Shown: piece after piece, positions 8,179 through 16,915 of the stretch
How positions within the stretch are numbered: position 1 is the stretch's first letter
How the letters are laid out: the number at the start of each line of letters is the position of its first letter
Source: Planctomycetota bacterium
GTDB taxonomy: Bacteria > Planctomycetota > Phycisphaerae > Tepidisphaerales > Tepidisphaeraceae
Reading direction: 5' to 3'
Assembly: GCA_023417885.1 (NCBI GenBank)
Contig: JAEZED010000121.1
Coordinates: 8,533-72,532 of the forward strand
Length of the DNA stretch: 64,000 nucleotides
Translations under genes and position numbers: made by a program
The notes under the pieces: model-generated
What the model was told of the DNA's origin: nothing
The model's database searches: none
The model's input: the letters and a program-made list of their open reading frames with translations, nothing else

Positions 8179-8386
8179 ACGTCCAACGTCCAACGTCGAA
8201 CGTCCAAGTCGGACTGCGTCCGATCCGCAGGTTGGCGCGGATTATGATCTGGAGGAGCGGTTGCTCGAGTACGGAGCCCGCGTCGTTCGGCTCGTCGAAG
8301 CTCCCGCAGACTCGTGCGGGGCGGCGCCCGCAACCGTCCCGATGACCTCCGCAACTTCGACGCTCGACGTTGAACGTTCGACGTTC
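8177..8386. mobile_element. 210-bp element with heptad-built inverted repeats
   Basis: The left end (8177-8204) is four consecutive heptads of the form GAACGTC or CAACGTC. The right end (8359-8386), read as reverse complement, is four heptads GAACGTC, GAACGTT, CAACGTC and GAGCGTC. The two 28-bp ends match at 25 positions. The left end begins inside the stop codon of the upstream gene and the right end stops nine bases before the next start codon. The inside carries the decayed four-helix-bundle gene. No target duplication is evident. Confidence 0.7.
8206..8345 (+). pseudogene. Four-helix-bundle (S23/IVS-type) protein relic
   Basis: One frame (codons 8240-8302) reads DYDLEERLLEYGARVVRL then VEA. 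The neighbouring frame from 8301 continues LPQTRAGRR and soon stops. Recalled family members run DLEERLLEYA.RI.RLVEALP.TRAGRHVAGQLLRSGTS, so a one-base deletion near 8300 and loss of everything after the TRAGR block explain the sequence. Intact proteins of this family are about 120 residues. Upstream, the heptads would read as TSNVER-like peptides, as is common before such genes. Identification rests on memory of the family and needs a search. Confidence 0.65.
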
Positions 8387-8395
8387 GAAAAAGCC

Positions 8396-9607
8396 ATGAC
8401 CCATTACAAAGCAAAGCTCCCCAACGGCCTGACGATCCTCGCCGAGCCCGTCCCGACCGCCCGCTCGTTCGCGGCCGGGCTCTTCGTCCGCACCGGCTCG
8501 CGCGACGAGCCGAGCGACGTCAACGGCGTCTCGCACTTCCTGGAGCACATGATGTTCAAGGGAAGCCAGCGGCTCGACGCCGAGGCCATGAACCGCATCT
8601 TCGACGAGATGGGCGCCCAGTACAACGCCTTCACAAGCCAGGAGATGACCGCCTACTACGCCGCCGTCCTGCCGGAGTTTGCCGCGCGGACGATGGAGCA
8701 CCTGGGCGAGCTGCTGCGGCCCGCGATCCGGCAGGAGGATTTCGACACCGAGAAGAACGTGATCCTCGAGGAGATCGCGATGTACGAGGATGAGCCGGGA
8801 CACCGGCTCTACGAGAAGCTCATGGCGCGACACTTCGGCGCCCATCCGCTCGGCATGAGCATCCTCGGCCCCGCCGACTGCATCCGCGCGCTCAGGCGCG
8901 AGCAGATGGCCGACTACTTCCGGCAGCACTACGGCCCGCGCAACATGGTGCTCGCAGTCACCGGGCAGTTCGACTTCGACGAGGTCGCGCGCCTCGCCGA
9001 CCGCTACTACGGCGCCTGGGAGCCCGTCGGCTTCGAGCGCGACTACACATCCCCCGCCCCGGCCGGCGGGCGCGAGGACCTGCATGACGAGAAGCTCAAC
9101 CGCTGCTACGTCATGGGCATCACCTCCGGCCCCAGCGCCCAGGATGACGACCGTTTCGCGGCGCGCATCCTCGCCGACATCCTCGGCGATTCGGAGAACA
9201 GCCGGCTCTACTGGTCGCTCGTCGACCCCGCCATCGCCGAGGAGGCGGACTTCAGCACCTATCCGCACGACCGGGTCGGCAGCTTCGCCCTCTCGCTGGT
9301 CTGCGACCCGGAGCGGAGCGACCAGGCGATGGAAATCGCCCTGGCCGAGCTGGCGAAGGTGAAGCACGACCTGCGCGACGAGGAGGTGGCCCGCGCCAAG
9401 AACAAGGTTGCCGGCTCGTCGGTGCTTCACGGCGAGAGCCCCCAGGCCCGCATGCGCGCCATCGGCGGATCGTGGGTCTACAACGGGGAGTACCGCTCCC
9501 TCGAGGACGACCTGAACGCCCTGCTGGCCGTCACGCCGGACGACCTGCGCCGTCTCCTGGATCGCTTCACCTTCGAGCCGATGACGGTCGTCACGCTGGG
9601 GCCGTGA
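8396..9607 (+). CDS. M16B zinc peptidase, catalytic subunit
   Basis: A 403-residue processing-peptidase/PqqL-type protease. The zinc motif HFLEH is in VSHFLEHMMFKG near residue 45, and the third ligand glutamate is in EKNVILEEIAMYEDEPGH about 75 residues later. It also has the substrate block ENSRLYWSLVDPAIAEEA. The ATG at 8396 begins the typical N-terminus (THYKAKLPNGLTILAEPVP); the open frame before it belongs to the repeat element and pseudogene. It pairs with the zinc-less paralogue upstream. Confidence 0.93.
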   Translation: MTHYKAKLPNGLTILAEPVPTARSFAAGLFVRTGSRDEPSDVNGVSHFLEHMMFKGSQRLDAEAMNRIFDEMGAQYNAFTSQEMTAYYAAVLPEFAARTMEHLGELLRPAIRQEDFDTEKNVILEEIAMYEDEPGHRLYEKLMARHFGAHPLGMSILGPADCIRALRREQMADYFRQHYGPRNMVLAVTGQFDFDEVARLADRYYGAWEPVGFERDYTSPAPAGGREDLHDEKLNRCYVMGITSGPSAQDDDRFAARILADILGDSENSRLYWSLVDPAIAEEADFSTYPHDRVGSFALSLVCDPERSDQAMEIALAELAKVKHDLRDEEVARAKNKVAGSSVLHGESPQARMRAIGGSWVYNGEYRSLEDDLNALLAVTPDDLRRLLDRFTFEPMTVVTLGP

Positions 9608-9646
9608 CGGGCAGTCTCGCCCCGCACCGTATACACTCTGGACGTC

Positions 9647-10564
9647 ATGAGCCTTGATCCGCCGACCCTCGAGGCCAGGCCGAGCGCGGATGCCACGCCC
9701 GGCACCCCGTGGAGCCCGCGGCGACTCGCCGGAAAGGTCACCCTGCGCGACCTCGACGCCGCACGGCGCGAGGGGCGCCGGCTGGCCATGCTCACCTGCT
9801 ACGACTTCACCACCGCCACCGTCATGCAGGCGGCCGGCGTCCCCCTCCTGCTCGTCGGCGACTCGGCCGCCGCGACCATTCTCGGCTACGACTCCACCGT
9901 CCAGATCCGCCAGCCGATCCTCCAGGAGCTGACCGCCGCTGTCCGCCGCGGGGCGCCACTGGCCCATGTGGTGGCGGACATGCCTTTCGGGAGCTACCAC
10001 GGCGACGAGGGGCAGGCCGTGGACAACGTCTGCGAGATGGTGCGCGCCACCGGCTGCGACGCGGTGAAGCTGGAGGTCGCGGCTCGGCATGCCGAGCTCG
10101 TGGCGCGCCTGGCCGATGCCGGCGTCGCCACCTGGGCCCACCTGGGCCTTCGCCCGCAGAGCGCGCAGCTCCAGGGCTACCGCACGCAGGGGCGCACCGC
10201 CGAGTCGGCGGCCGCCATCGTGCAGGATGCCCGTCGCATGGCCGATGCCGGCGCCGTCGCGATCCTGCTGGAGGCGGTGCCGCCGGAGGTGTCGGAGGCG
10301 GTGGTGGCGGCGGTGGAGGTGCCGGTGATCGGGTGCGGCGCGGGGCCGGCCTGCGTCGCCCACGTGGTCGTGCTCCAGGATCTGCTGGGTCTTACGGCCC
10401 ACAGCCCGCGTTTCGTTCCGCGGCTGGACGGGTCGATGGACCTGAAGTCGGCGATCGAGCAGTGGGTGCGGCTGGTTGAAACCGCGGCCTATCCTGCGCC
10501 TGATCACTGTTACGCGATGCCTGCACGGGAGCGGGAGCGGTTTCTCCGCGTGACCACGGCCTGA
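9647..10564 (+). CDS. panB: 3-methyl-2-oxobutanoate hydroxymethyltransferase
   Basis: It transfers a hydroxymethyl group from methylene-THF to ketoisovalerate, committing carbon to pantothenate and coenzyme A. The 305-residue protein has the family blocks LTCYDFTTA, LLVGDSAA with the metal-binding aspartate, VADMPFGSYH, AVKLEV, HLGLRPQS, and catalytic E in ILLEAVPPEV, then the IGCGAGPAC block. About 30 residues of charged N-terminal extension precede the core. No panC or panD is nearby. Confidence 0.95.
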   Translation: MSLDPPTLEARPSADATPGTPWSPRRLAGKVTLRDLDAARREGRRLAMLTCYDFTTATVMQAAGVPLLLVGDSAAATILGYDSTVQIRQPILQELTAAVRRGAPLAHVVADMPFGSYHGDEGQAVDNVCEMVRATGCDAVKLEVAARHAELVARLADAGVATWAHLGLRPQSAQLQGYRTQGRTAESAAAIVQDARRMADAGAVAILLEAVPPEVSEAVVAAVEVPVIGCGAGPACVAHVVVLQDLLGLTAHSPRFVPRLDGSMDLKSAIEQWVRLVETAAYPAPDHCYAMPARERERFLRVTTA

Positions 10565-10587
10565 ACCGCCCGTTCGCGACCCAACGG

Positions 10588-12078
10588 ATGCCCATGGAAG
10601 CGCCACGCCACGATGCGGAACTCGACTACGCGCCCCAGCCGGCGCGCGCGGCGCCGAGCGAGCGCCTCCGCACCGCGCGCACGCTGGTCGTCGCCATCGT
10701 CGTCATGTGGGTCGTGCTCGTCGCCGCCTGGGCGGTCGACCGGGCAGCCCGCCAGTCCGCTTTCGGAGACAAGGTCCAGGAAGTGGACGAGACCCGGCGC
10801 CGCCTCGCCAGCGTGCAGGACCTCTCCAGCGTCTTCAGCGAGGTCAACGTCGTCGTCGAGCCCGCCGTCGTCAAGATCGACGTCGTCCGCGTCGGCGGGC
10901 GCGGCGGACCGCTCGGCAGGCCCTCGCCGCAGGCCAACAGCGGCAGCGGCGTCATCATGGGCGTCGACGCCAAGCGCGAGATGGGCTACGTGGTCACCAA
11001 CAACCACGTCGTCGCCAACGCCAACCGGATCCTCGTCACCCTCGCCGACGGCCGTTCCGTCGAAGGGGAGATCGTCGGCACCGATCCCGAGAGCGATCTC
11101 GCCGTCGTCCGCATCCGCGCCGACAACCTCATCGCCGCCGAGTGGGGCAACAGCGACACGCTCCGCAAGGGAGACTGGGTGCTGGCCTTCGGCAGCCCCT
11201 TCAACTTCGTCGGAAGCATGACCGCCGGTGTCGTCTCGGCCCTCAACCGCACGCAGAACGACGGCATCGACACGCCGCTCGGCCCCGACGCCTACCAGAA
11301 CTTCATCCAGGTCGACGCCGCAGTGAACCCGGGCAACTCCGGCGGGCCGCTGGCAAACCTGCGCGGCGAGATCATCGGCATCAACACCGCCATCTTCAGC
11401 CGCACCGGCGAGTTCAACGGGATCGGCTTCGCCATTCCCAGCAACCAGGCCAGGCGCGTCTACGAAGACATCGTCAAGGACGGCCGGTTCGTCCGCGGGT
11501 GGCTCGGCGTCAGCGTCCTCCCCGTCGCCGCGGCGCCCCAGCTGGCCGAGCGCCTCGGCTACGACGGGTACGGCGGCGTCTTCGTCGACACCATCTTCCG
11601 GGACACCCCCGCCGCCCAGAGCGCGCTGAGGCGGTTCGACATCATCGTCAGCGTCGACGGCCAGAGCGTGCGCGACGACCAGGGCCTGCGCAACATCACC
11701 GCCTTCGCCGAGATCGGCGAGACGATGACGCTGGAGGTCTTCCGCGACGGCGAGACCATCCAGCTTCCGGTGACCATCGGCCCGATGCCGGACGACGCGA
11801 TGATGCTCGGCCTCCAGCCGCAGTTCGATCCCGGCGCTCTCGGCATGCAGCTCACCGACGGGCCCGAAGGCGTCGTGCAGGTCGAGGTCGTCGCCCCCGG
11901 CTCGCCGGCCGCCCGCGCGGGAATCGAGCCGGGCGACTTCATCCTCCAGATCGGCGACCAGCCCGTCCGCGGAGTCCGACAGGTGAACGAGTTGCTCTCC
12001 CAGATCGACGTCCGCCTCGGCCTGGAAGTGGTCGTCGTCAGCGGCGACCGCACCTATCGCGTCATCATCCGGCCGTAG
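10588..12078 (+). CDS. HtrA/DegP-type membrane-anchored serine protease, two PDZ domains
   Basis: A 496-residue envelope quality-control protease. After a basic N-terminus there is one membrane span (about 31-49), a short coiled linker, then a trypsin-like domain with H140 (TNNHVV), D170 (ESDLAVV) and S251 (NPGNSGGPL). PDZ1 covers roughly 295-395 (GWLGVSVLPV) and PDZ2 the C-terminus (SPAARAGIEPGDFIL). All three catalytic residues are present, so it should be active outside the membrane. No Shine-Dalgarno is seen. Its last 14 bases overlap the 3' end of a convergent gene. Confidence 0.93.
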   Translation: MPMEAPRHDAELDYAPQPARAAPSERLRTARTLVVAIVVMWVVLVAAWAVDRAARQSAFGDKVQEVDETRRRLASVQDLSSVFSEVNVVVEPAVVKIDVVRVGGRGGPLGRPSPQANSGSGVIMGVDAKREMGYVVTNNHVVANANRILVTLADGRSVEGEIVGTDPESDLAVVRIRADNLIAAEWGNSDTLRKGDWVLAFGSPFNFVGSMTAGVVSALNRTQNDGIDTPLGPDAYQNFIQVDAAVNPGNSGGPLANLRGEIIGINTAIFSRTGEFNGIGFAIPSNQARRVYEDIVKDGRFVRGWLGVSVLPVAAAPQLAERLGYDGYGGVFVDTIFRDTPAAQSALRRFDIIVSVDGQSVRDDQGLRNITAFAEIGETMTLEVFRDGETIQLPVTIGPMPDDAMMLGLQPQFDPGALGMQLTDGPEGVVQVEVVAPGSPAARAGIEPGDFILQIGDQPVRGVRQVNELLSQIDVRLGLEVVVVSGDRTYRVIIRP

Positions 12079-12502
12079 AAGCCGGCTCGATCAGCGAGGC
12101 ATACTGCTCCAGCCAGGGCCGGTCGGCGGCGGCGATCGTGACGTTGCTCAGCGTGCCGTCGGGCGCCTGGGAAAAGCCGAGCACGCGCGTGTTGTCGCGC
12201 CGGTGCCGCACGCTTCCCAGGACATACTCCACCCGCGCCACCCCGTGACGCCCGGCGTCCGATGCGCCGGTCAAAAGCACGTCCAGCACCCGTACCTGGG
12301 CCGCCCCGGGCGCCGGGAGGTGCGGCACCAGCCGACGCGCCAGGTCCGGTTCCGGGCGCGGCGTCAACTCCCAGCCATGCCCTTCGGCCAGCCGGCGCAG
12401 GCGACCGAGATGCCGGCGCCGCGCCACCAGCGCCGCCGCCAGGGGCAGCAGCGTCAGCAGGAGGCTGCCGATCAGCAGCAGCGTAGGGGAAACGGTGGGC
12501 AT
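12065..12502 (-). CDS. Small membrane-anchored protein, unknown
   Basis: 145 residues: one strong N-terminal span (about 7-26, LLLIGSLLLTLLPLAAALVA), an Arg/His-rich stretch, then a soluble domain of about 110 residues without a motif I recognise. It starts three bases after the stop of the upstream CX4CH protein gene on the same strand, so the two are probably co-transcribed and coupled. Its end overlaps the 3' end of the htrA-like gene by 14 bases. Confidence 0.7.
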   Translation of the reverse strand: MPTVSPTLLLIGSLLLTLLPLAAALVARRRHLGRLRRLAEGHGWELTPRPEPDLARRLVPHLPAPGAAQVRVLDVLLTGASDAGRHGVARVEYVLGSVRHRRDNTRVLGFSQAPDGTLSNVTIAAADRPWLEQYASLIEPASTAG

Positions 12503-12505
12503 CGC

Positions 12506-13867
12506 TCACTGGCCCGGCGTGGTCGCCGGCTGCGTGGTCGGGTTCGTCGTCGGATTCGTCGTCGGCTGCGTCGCGGGCGCCTTGAGTGCGAACTGGAAGC
12601 CGTAACCGGCCGCCGGAAGCCGGGGCAGGCCGGAGATCCACTGCCGGATCAACTGGAAGTTCTGGTCGCTGATCTCGTCGACGATCCCGTCGTAATCCTT
12701 GACCGCGGGGTGCGGCGTCTCCGTCCGGTCGCGCGGCAGCATGTAGTGCAGCAGCAGCGACTCATCCGGCCTGTCGCGATCCACCAGCCAGCCCGTGACC
12801 ACGGTCGGCCCTTCCTGATCGCCCGAGGCGAACGCGCCGCCCGCACGCCGGCGCTGCACCGGAGCGGTCTTCGTGTTCAGGAGATAGAAGTTCGTGTAGC
12901 TGGTCGCATCGTCACGCGCCTCGCCATAGAGGGCAAACCGCCCCGCCGCCGCTCCGCCGTGGCAACCGCTGGTCGCACACCCGTTCAGCACGATCGGCTC
13001 CACCGTCCTGAGGTAGTTCAGGAGCGAGCCGGGGTGGCTGGCAACGCGAATGTCCTCGCGGATCTGCGGGTCGTCCGACTCCCGGAGAATGAACAGCGCC
13101 TTGGCGATGTCGTTGCCCCGGTTGAACTCGCGGAACGTCATGTTCGGCTGCGTCTCGACGAAACGCCGCAACGCGTTGTCCCGGAAACTGATCCGCGGGC
13201 GGTCGCGCGCGGGAAGATCCGCATCCGACGCCTGCAACTCCGCCTGCCGCACCAGGTTGATCTGCTCCTCCGTCAGCACGCCGTCGGGAGAGGGTCGCAG
13301 CGCACGGCCGCTGGTCGCCCCCTCCCCTGGCCGCACGCGGACGCCCTGCCCCGCCGACTGCTCCAGCAGGCGCTGGCGCTGCACCTGGTCGATCAGGTTT
13401 GCCGCGCGCGGGTTGCCCGGGTCCGCCCGCTGCACCTCCCGCGCGATGCGCTCGGCGAAGTCGAGCAGGCCGCGCCTCAGTGCGGTCTGCGCCACGTCGA
13501 TGCGCCCGTCATGATCGCCCGCGGCAAGGCCGTTGAGCCGCCGCTCGAGCCGCTCCTCGAGCGTGCCATACTCGATGCTCACGATCTGCGACCGCGGGAT
13601 CGTCGTCACCACGCCGTTGACGTTGACGACCACCTCGTTGGCACGCTCGGTGATGTCTCCCTCGAGCGACCGGCCGTCCAGCAGCAGCACGACCCCGTCG
13701 TCCATGGCCGTCGCAGCGACCGTACCGGGGGAATGGATATGCGCCGCGGCGCCGACGAGCCCGGCCGTGCCCAGGGCCAGCGCCACGCCCGCCCCGACCC
13801 ATCGGAGCCGGCTGGCTGGGATAAGGCGATTGCGCCTGGACCGGTCACCTTCTGATCGTGCTGGCAT
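12506..13867 (-). CDS. Secreted protein with a CX4CH heme-like motif
   Basis: A 453-residue protein with an N-terminal signal or anchor (about 23-42). A short domain resembling SH3-like stress proteins follows (LLLDGRSLEGDITER..NGVVTTIPRSQI), then helical spacers. A C-terminal domain contains C297-ATSG-C302-H303, a c-type heme attachment motif with four rather than two residues between the cysteines, within a YLRTVEPIVLNGC block. The tail is an NPTT-type repeat. Similar proteins are familiar from Planctomycetota, but the reaction is unknown. The ATG at 13867 is chosen because it precedes the signal segment; the frame is open further upstream. Confidence 0.75.
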   Translation of the reverse strand: MPARSEGDRSRRNRLIPASRLRWVGAGVALALGTAGLVGAAAHIHSPGTVAATAMDDGVVLLLDGRSLEGDITERANEVVVNVNGVVTTIPRSQIVSIEYGTLEERLERRLNGLAAGDHDGRIDVAQTALRRGLLDFAERIAREVQRADPGNPRAANLIDQVQRQRLLEQSAGQGVRVRPGEGATSGRALRPSPDGVLTEEQINLVRQAELQASDADLPARDRPRISFRDNALRRFVETQPNMTFREFNRGNDIAKALFILRESDDPQIREDIRVASHPGSLLNYLRTVEPIVLNGCATSGCHGGAAAGRFALYGEARDDATSYTNFYLLNTKTAPVQRRRAGGAFASGDQEGPTVVTGWLVDRDRPDESLLLHYMLPRDRTETPHPAVKDYDGIVDEISDQNFQLIRQWISGLPRLPAAGYGFQFALKAPATQPTTNPTTNPTTQPATTPGQ

Positions 13868-14025
13868 CGACGTCTCCGAATGTAAGGGCTTGCAAACCAA
13901 TCTAATTGCGCAAGCGCCCGCCCGCAACGCCCGATCGCCCCCGCGGCAGGTCGGGGCGCCCGGCGCGCGAATTGCCGCAGCATCATTCCACGCGTGCGGC
14001 GTGGGCCGGCCGCTAGCATGGGCCG

Positions 14026-14772
14026 GTGTCGCGCGAGGCAAAGCTCAACGCCATCTTCCTGCTCGCGATCCTGCTGCTCTCGCTGCCGGGCGTGATCATC
14101 CTCGTCCGCAAGAAGCTGGATCCCGACGCGCGCTACATGGCCGAGGCGCCCTACATCCGCCGCACCGAGGTCTACAACAATCCCGTTGATGCCGGCACCC
14201 GATCCATTCGGGTCGTCCCGCCCGTCACCTCCGGGTGGGTCAGCGAACTGACTAACGAGCACCTTGGATCCGCCCCACTGCGCCGCGAAGCGCCCGGCGG
14301 GCGTGTCGAGCCCATCCTCAGCGATGGGCGTCATTTCGAGCTCCTTGCCGCCCCGGAAGACGCCGGCGGCAGGACGATCGCGCTGCTTGCCTGGCTGGAT
14401 GACTTCGGCGCCGGCCGTGTCGCCTCCGTCGATGCCGACGCGGAGGGCGGTCTGCTGGGTGAGCTGCAGGAGGTATCGATCCAGGAGATCGCGGTGCCTC
14501 CGAAGGTGGTCGATGAGCTCCAGGATGGCGGGTTCGTCGTCCCGCCGCGCCGGGTCGCGATCGTCCGGCTTCAATTTGCCGCACCCACGACGCCCGGGAT
14601 CACGGACGCCGCATCCCAGCGGCTGATTCTGCGGTGGCGGGCCGGGGATGAGTCTCGCCAGGATGTGCTGGATCTGGCCCGTGGGTTGCTCGCACGGCCC
14701 GGGGGTGCTAAAGAAACGTCGGGTGCTTCGACCGATCAACCCACGACGCGCACCGGTTCGCCGGGCGCCTGA
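14026..14772 (+). CDS. Single-pass envelope protein, unknown
   Basis: 248 residues with a GTG start and one N-terminal span (about 8-27, AIFLLAILLLSLPGVIILV), then a soluble region of mixed strands and no recognised motif; the tail is Thr/Ser/Gly-rich. A TAGCAT hexamer lies about eight bases before the GTG and could be a -10 of a near-leaderless transcript. It diverges from the CX4CH protein gene and lies just upstream of another membrane protein. Confidence 0.65.
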   Translation: MSREAKLNAIFLLAILLLSLPGVIILVRKKLDPDARYMAEAPYIRRTEVYNNPVDAGTRSIRVVPPVTSGWVSELTNEHLGSAPLRREAPGGRVEPILSDGRHFELLAAPEDAGGRTIALLAWLDDFGAGRVASVDADAEGGLLGELQEVSIQEIAVPPKVVDELQDGGFVVPPRRVAIVRLQFAAPTTPGITDAASQRLILRWRAGDESRQDVLDLARGLLARPGGAKETSGASTDQPTTRTGSPGA

Positions 14773-14808
14773 CGAGAGCCAGCCCGCCGCCACAGAGGAG
14801 TTCGAGAC

Positions 14809-15396
14809 GTGACCGCCAGTGAATCAGCGATTCCAGCTCCCAGCCAGCTTCGCCCGGGCGCGTTGCGGCCCGATGTGGAGCACAGCGACCGTGTCTTCGT
14901 CTACAAGGCGCTCGACGAAAGCGCGCTGGCCCTGCGAAAGGCGTGGGGGCTGTTCCTGCTGCTCGGCGTGACGCCGCCGCTGTTCATGATCCTGGCGATC
15001 TTCTACCTGTTGCTGACGCCCCTGGGGTGGTATGACCGGGCCGTCACGCCGCTCGACAACGTCGCCGGGTGGACGTTCTTCATCGGCGGGATGACCTGGA
15101 TCTCGCTGACCGTGCCCCTGGGGTTCTACCTCCGCAGCAAGTATTGGGCGGCCTACTACCGGGGTGAGGTCGTTGCCCCAGGCGACTACATCAAGGGCAA
15201 TCTCGCCATCTGGATTCCGCTGGTGATCGCCGGCGTCGTCGGCTTCATCGCCTTCGCCGGCACGCGCTTCGTCGCCAACCTCTTCACGAGCGTGACCGCC
15301 TTCGTCATCTACATGTCGATGTTCCCGAACGGCCATGCCATGACCCGCCCCATCGGCGATCACGACGACTCGGGCGTCTACGAGGAGCCCAAGTAA
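14809..15396 (+). CDS. Four-pass membrane protein, unknown
   Basis: 195 residues, GTG start, with four hydrophobic segments (about 45-67, 82-103, 127-148, 150-167) and an acidic C-terminus ending in YEEPK. It lies 36 bases after the previous gene and 31 before the RegB-like kinase, all on one strand, so it may be part of the kinase operon. No family was recognised; a link to the respiratory genes is only positional. Confidence 0.7.
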   Translation: MTASESAIPAPSQLRPGALRPDVEHSDRVFVYKALDESALALRKAWGLFLLLGVTPPLFMILAIFYLLLTPLGWYDRAVTPLDNVAGWTFFIGGMTWISLTVPLGFYLRSKYWAAYYRGEVVAPGDYIKGNLAIWIPLVIAGVVGFIAFAGTRFVANLFTSVTAFVIYMSMFPNGHAMTRPIGDHDDSGVYEEPK

Positions 15397-15427
15397 CACC
15401 CGGCGCTCAGCCAGCCGAGGACGCGGG

Positions 15428-16840
15428 ATGAACGACGAGGGCCTGATCAACCGCCTTCTCGGCGCCGCCTCCGTATCCCCGCGATCTTCTGCCGGATCCC
15501 CGCCCCTGCCCATCGGCCAGACCAGCGCTTCCGCCGGGCGCATTGTCCTGTCATGGCTCATCCGGCTCCGATGGCTTGCCGTCGCAGGGCAATTGTTTGC
15601 CATCGGGGTCGCCGTCGTCGGCCTGGAGCTCAGCTATCCCCTCGTGCCGCTCGCGGCGGTGCTGCTCGTCACGCTGCTGACCAACATCGGCCTCGCCGCC
15701 CTGCTCCACCTCGCGCCGGCGGCTCCGACCGTGCAGTTCCCGCAGTGGCTCATGCCGGCGGTGCTCCTGCTCGACGTACTGCTGCTGACGGTGCTCCTCT
15801 ACTACACGGGCGGACCGGAAAACCCCTTCGCAGTCCTCTTCGTCATCCACGTCGCGATGGCGACGCTCGTGCTGGGCCCGGGTTGGGGTTGGGTCGTGGT
15901 GACCGCCGTCGGGCTCTGCTACGGCGCGATCGCGCTCCGGCACCGCCCGCTGACGCCCGGAGACGAGGACCTGCCGGCCTGGGCGCAGGTGCTGGGACAC
16001 TGGACGGCGCTGCTCCTGGTCGCGGCGCTGCTGGCCTACTTCATCGGCCGCGTCATGCTCGCCCTGCGCACGCGCGAGCAGGAGCTTGCCGCGATGCGCG
16101 AGCGCGCGGTGCTGAATGAGCGCCTGGCGAGCCTGACGACCCTCGCCGCCGGCGCCGCCCACGAGCTGGGCACCCCGCTGGGCACGATCGCCGTCGTCGC
16201 CAAGGAGATGGAGCTGGAGGCGCGCCGTCTCGGAGAAGCTGGTTCACTCGAGGCCCCGCCCGAGTCGGCCGGGTCGATCGCGGAGGATGCCGCCCTCATT
16301 CGCCAGCAGGTGGAGCGCTGCCGGCAGATCCTCGACCGCATGCGCGGCGACATCGCCGGCCGAAGCAGCGACGAGCCGGGCCGATGCGCCGCGGAGGATG
16401 TCGTGCAGGCCGTGCTCGCGCAGCTCCGGCCCGAGGCGCGCAGGCAGTTGAACCTGACAGCGTCTGAATCGGTGCCCGACCTCGCCGCCCCGCTCCGCGC
16501 GGTTCAGCAGGCGGTCCAGTTCCTCGTGAACAACGCCATCGACGCCTCGGAGCCCGGCGAGCGCGTGGATCTCTCGGTGACCGCCGGGGAGGGCCTCGTC
16601 CGGTTCACGGTCACCGATCGCGGCACGGGCATGGATCCCCAGACGCTGCGGCGGGCGATCGAGCCTTTCTTCACGACCAAGGAGCCCGGGCGCGGCATGG
16701 GACTGGGGCTCTTCCTCGTCCGCCTCGTGGCCGAGCGCAACGGCGGGCGGCTGATGCTCGATTCCGAGCCGGGCCGTGGTACGACTGCGGTGCTGGAGCT
16801 TCCGGCGGTCGGCGGAAGCGGTGGGAATCCGGCCTTATGA
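15428..16840 (+). CDS. regB: RegB/PrrB-type redox-sensing histidine kinase
   Basis: 470 residues: six N-terminal membrane spans, a dimerisation/phosphoacceptor domain and an HATPase domain. The quinone-sensing motif GGxxNPF of RegB is exact (G128-GPEN-P133-F134). The H-box AAHELGTPLGTIAVV carries phospho-His H245, a signature of the RegB subgroup. C298 in VERCRQIL matches the context of the redox-active cysteine of RegB, with a short insertion before it. The HATPase N, G1 (DRGTGMD) and G2 (GMGLGLFLV) boxes are intact. The RegA-type regulator follows 75 bases later and the respiratory genes follow that, so it probably tunes aerobic respiration to quinone redox state. Confidence 0.92.
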   Translation: MNDEGLINRLLGAASVSPRSSAGSPPLPIGQTSASAGRIVLSWLIRLRWLAVAGQLFAIGVAVVGLELSYPLVPLAAVLLVTLLTNIGLAALLHLAPAAPTVQFPQWLMPAVLLLDVLLLTVLLYYTGGPENPFAVLFVIHVAMATLVLGPGWGWVVVTAVGLCYGAIALRHRPLTPGDEDLPAWAQVLGHWTALLLVAALLAYFIGRVMLALRTREQELAAMRERAVLNERLASLTTLAAGAAHELGTPLGTIAVVAKEMELEARRLGEAGSLEAPPESAGSIAEDAALIRQQVERCRQILDRMRGDIAGRSSDEPGRCAAEDVVQAVLAQLRPEARRQLNLTASESVPDLAAPLRAVQQAVQFLVNNAIDASEPGERVDLSVTAGEGLVRFTVTDRGTGMDPQTLRRAIEPFFTTKEPGRGMGLGLFLVRLVAERNGGRLMLDSEPGRGTTAVLELPAVGGSGGNPAL

Positions 16841-16915
16841 TGTCCTGCGTGTCGCCGGGCCTGCCGGCCGTGGCGCGCGAGACGATCCGGTTCCTGAAAG
16901 CAAAGGAGTCCTGCC

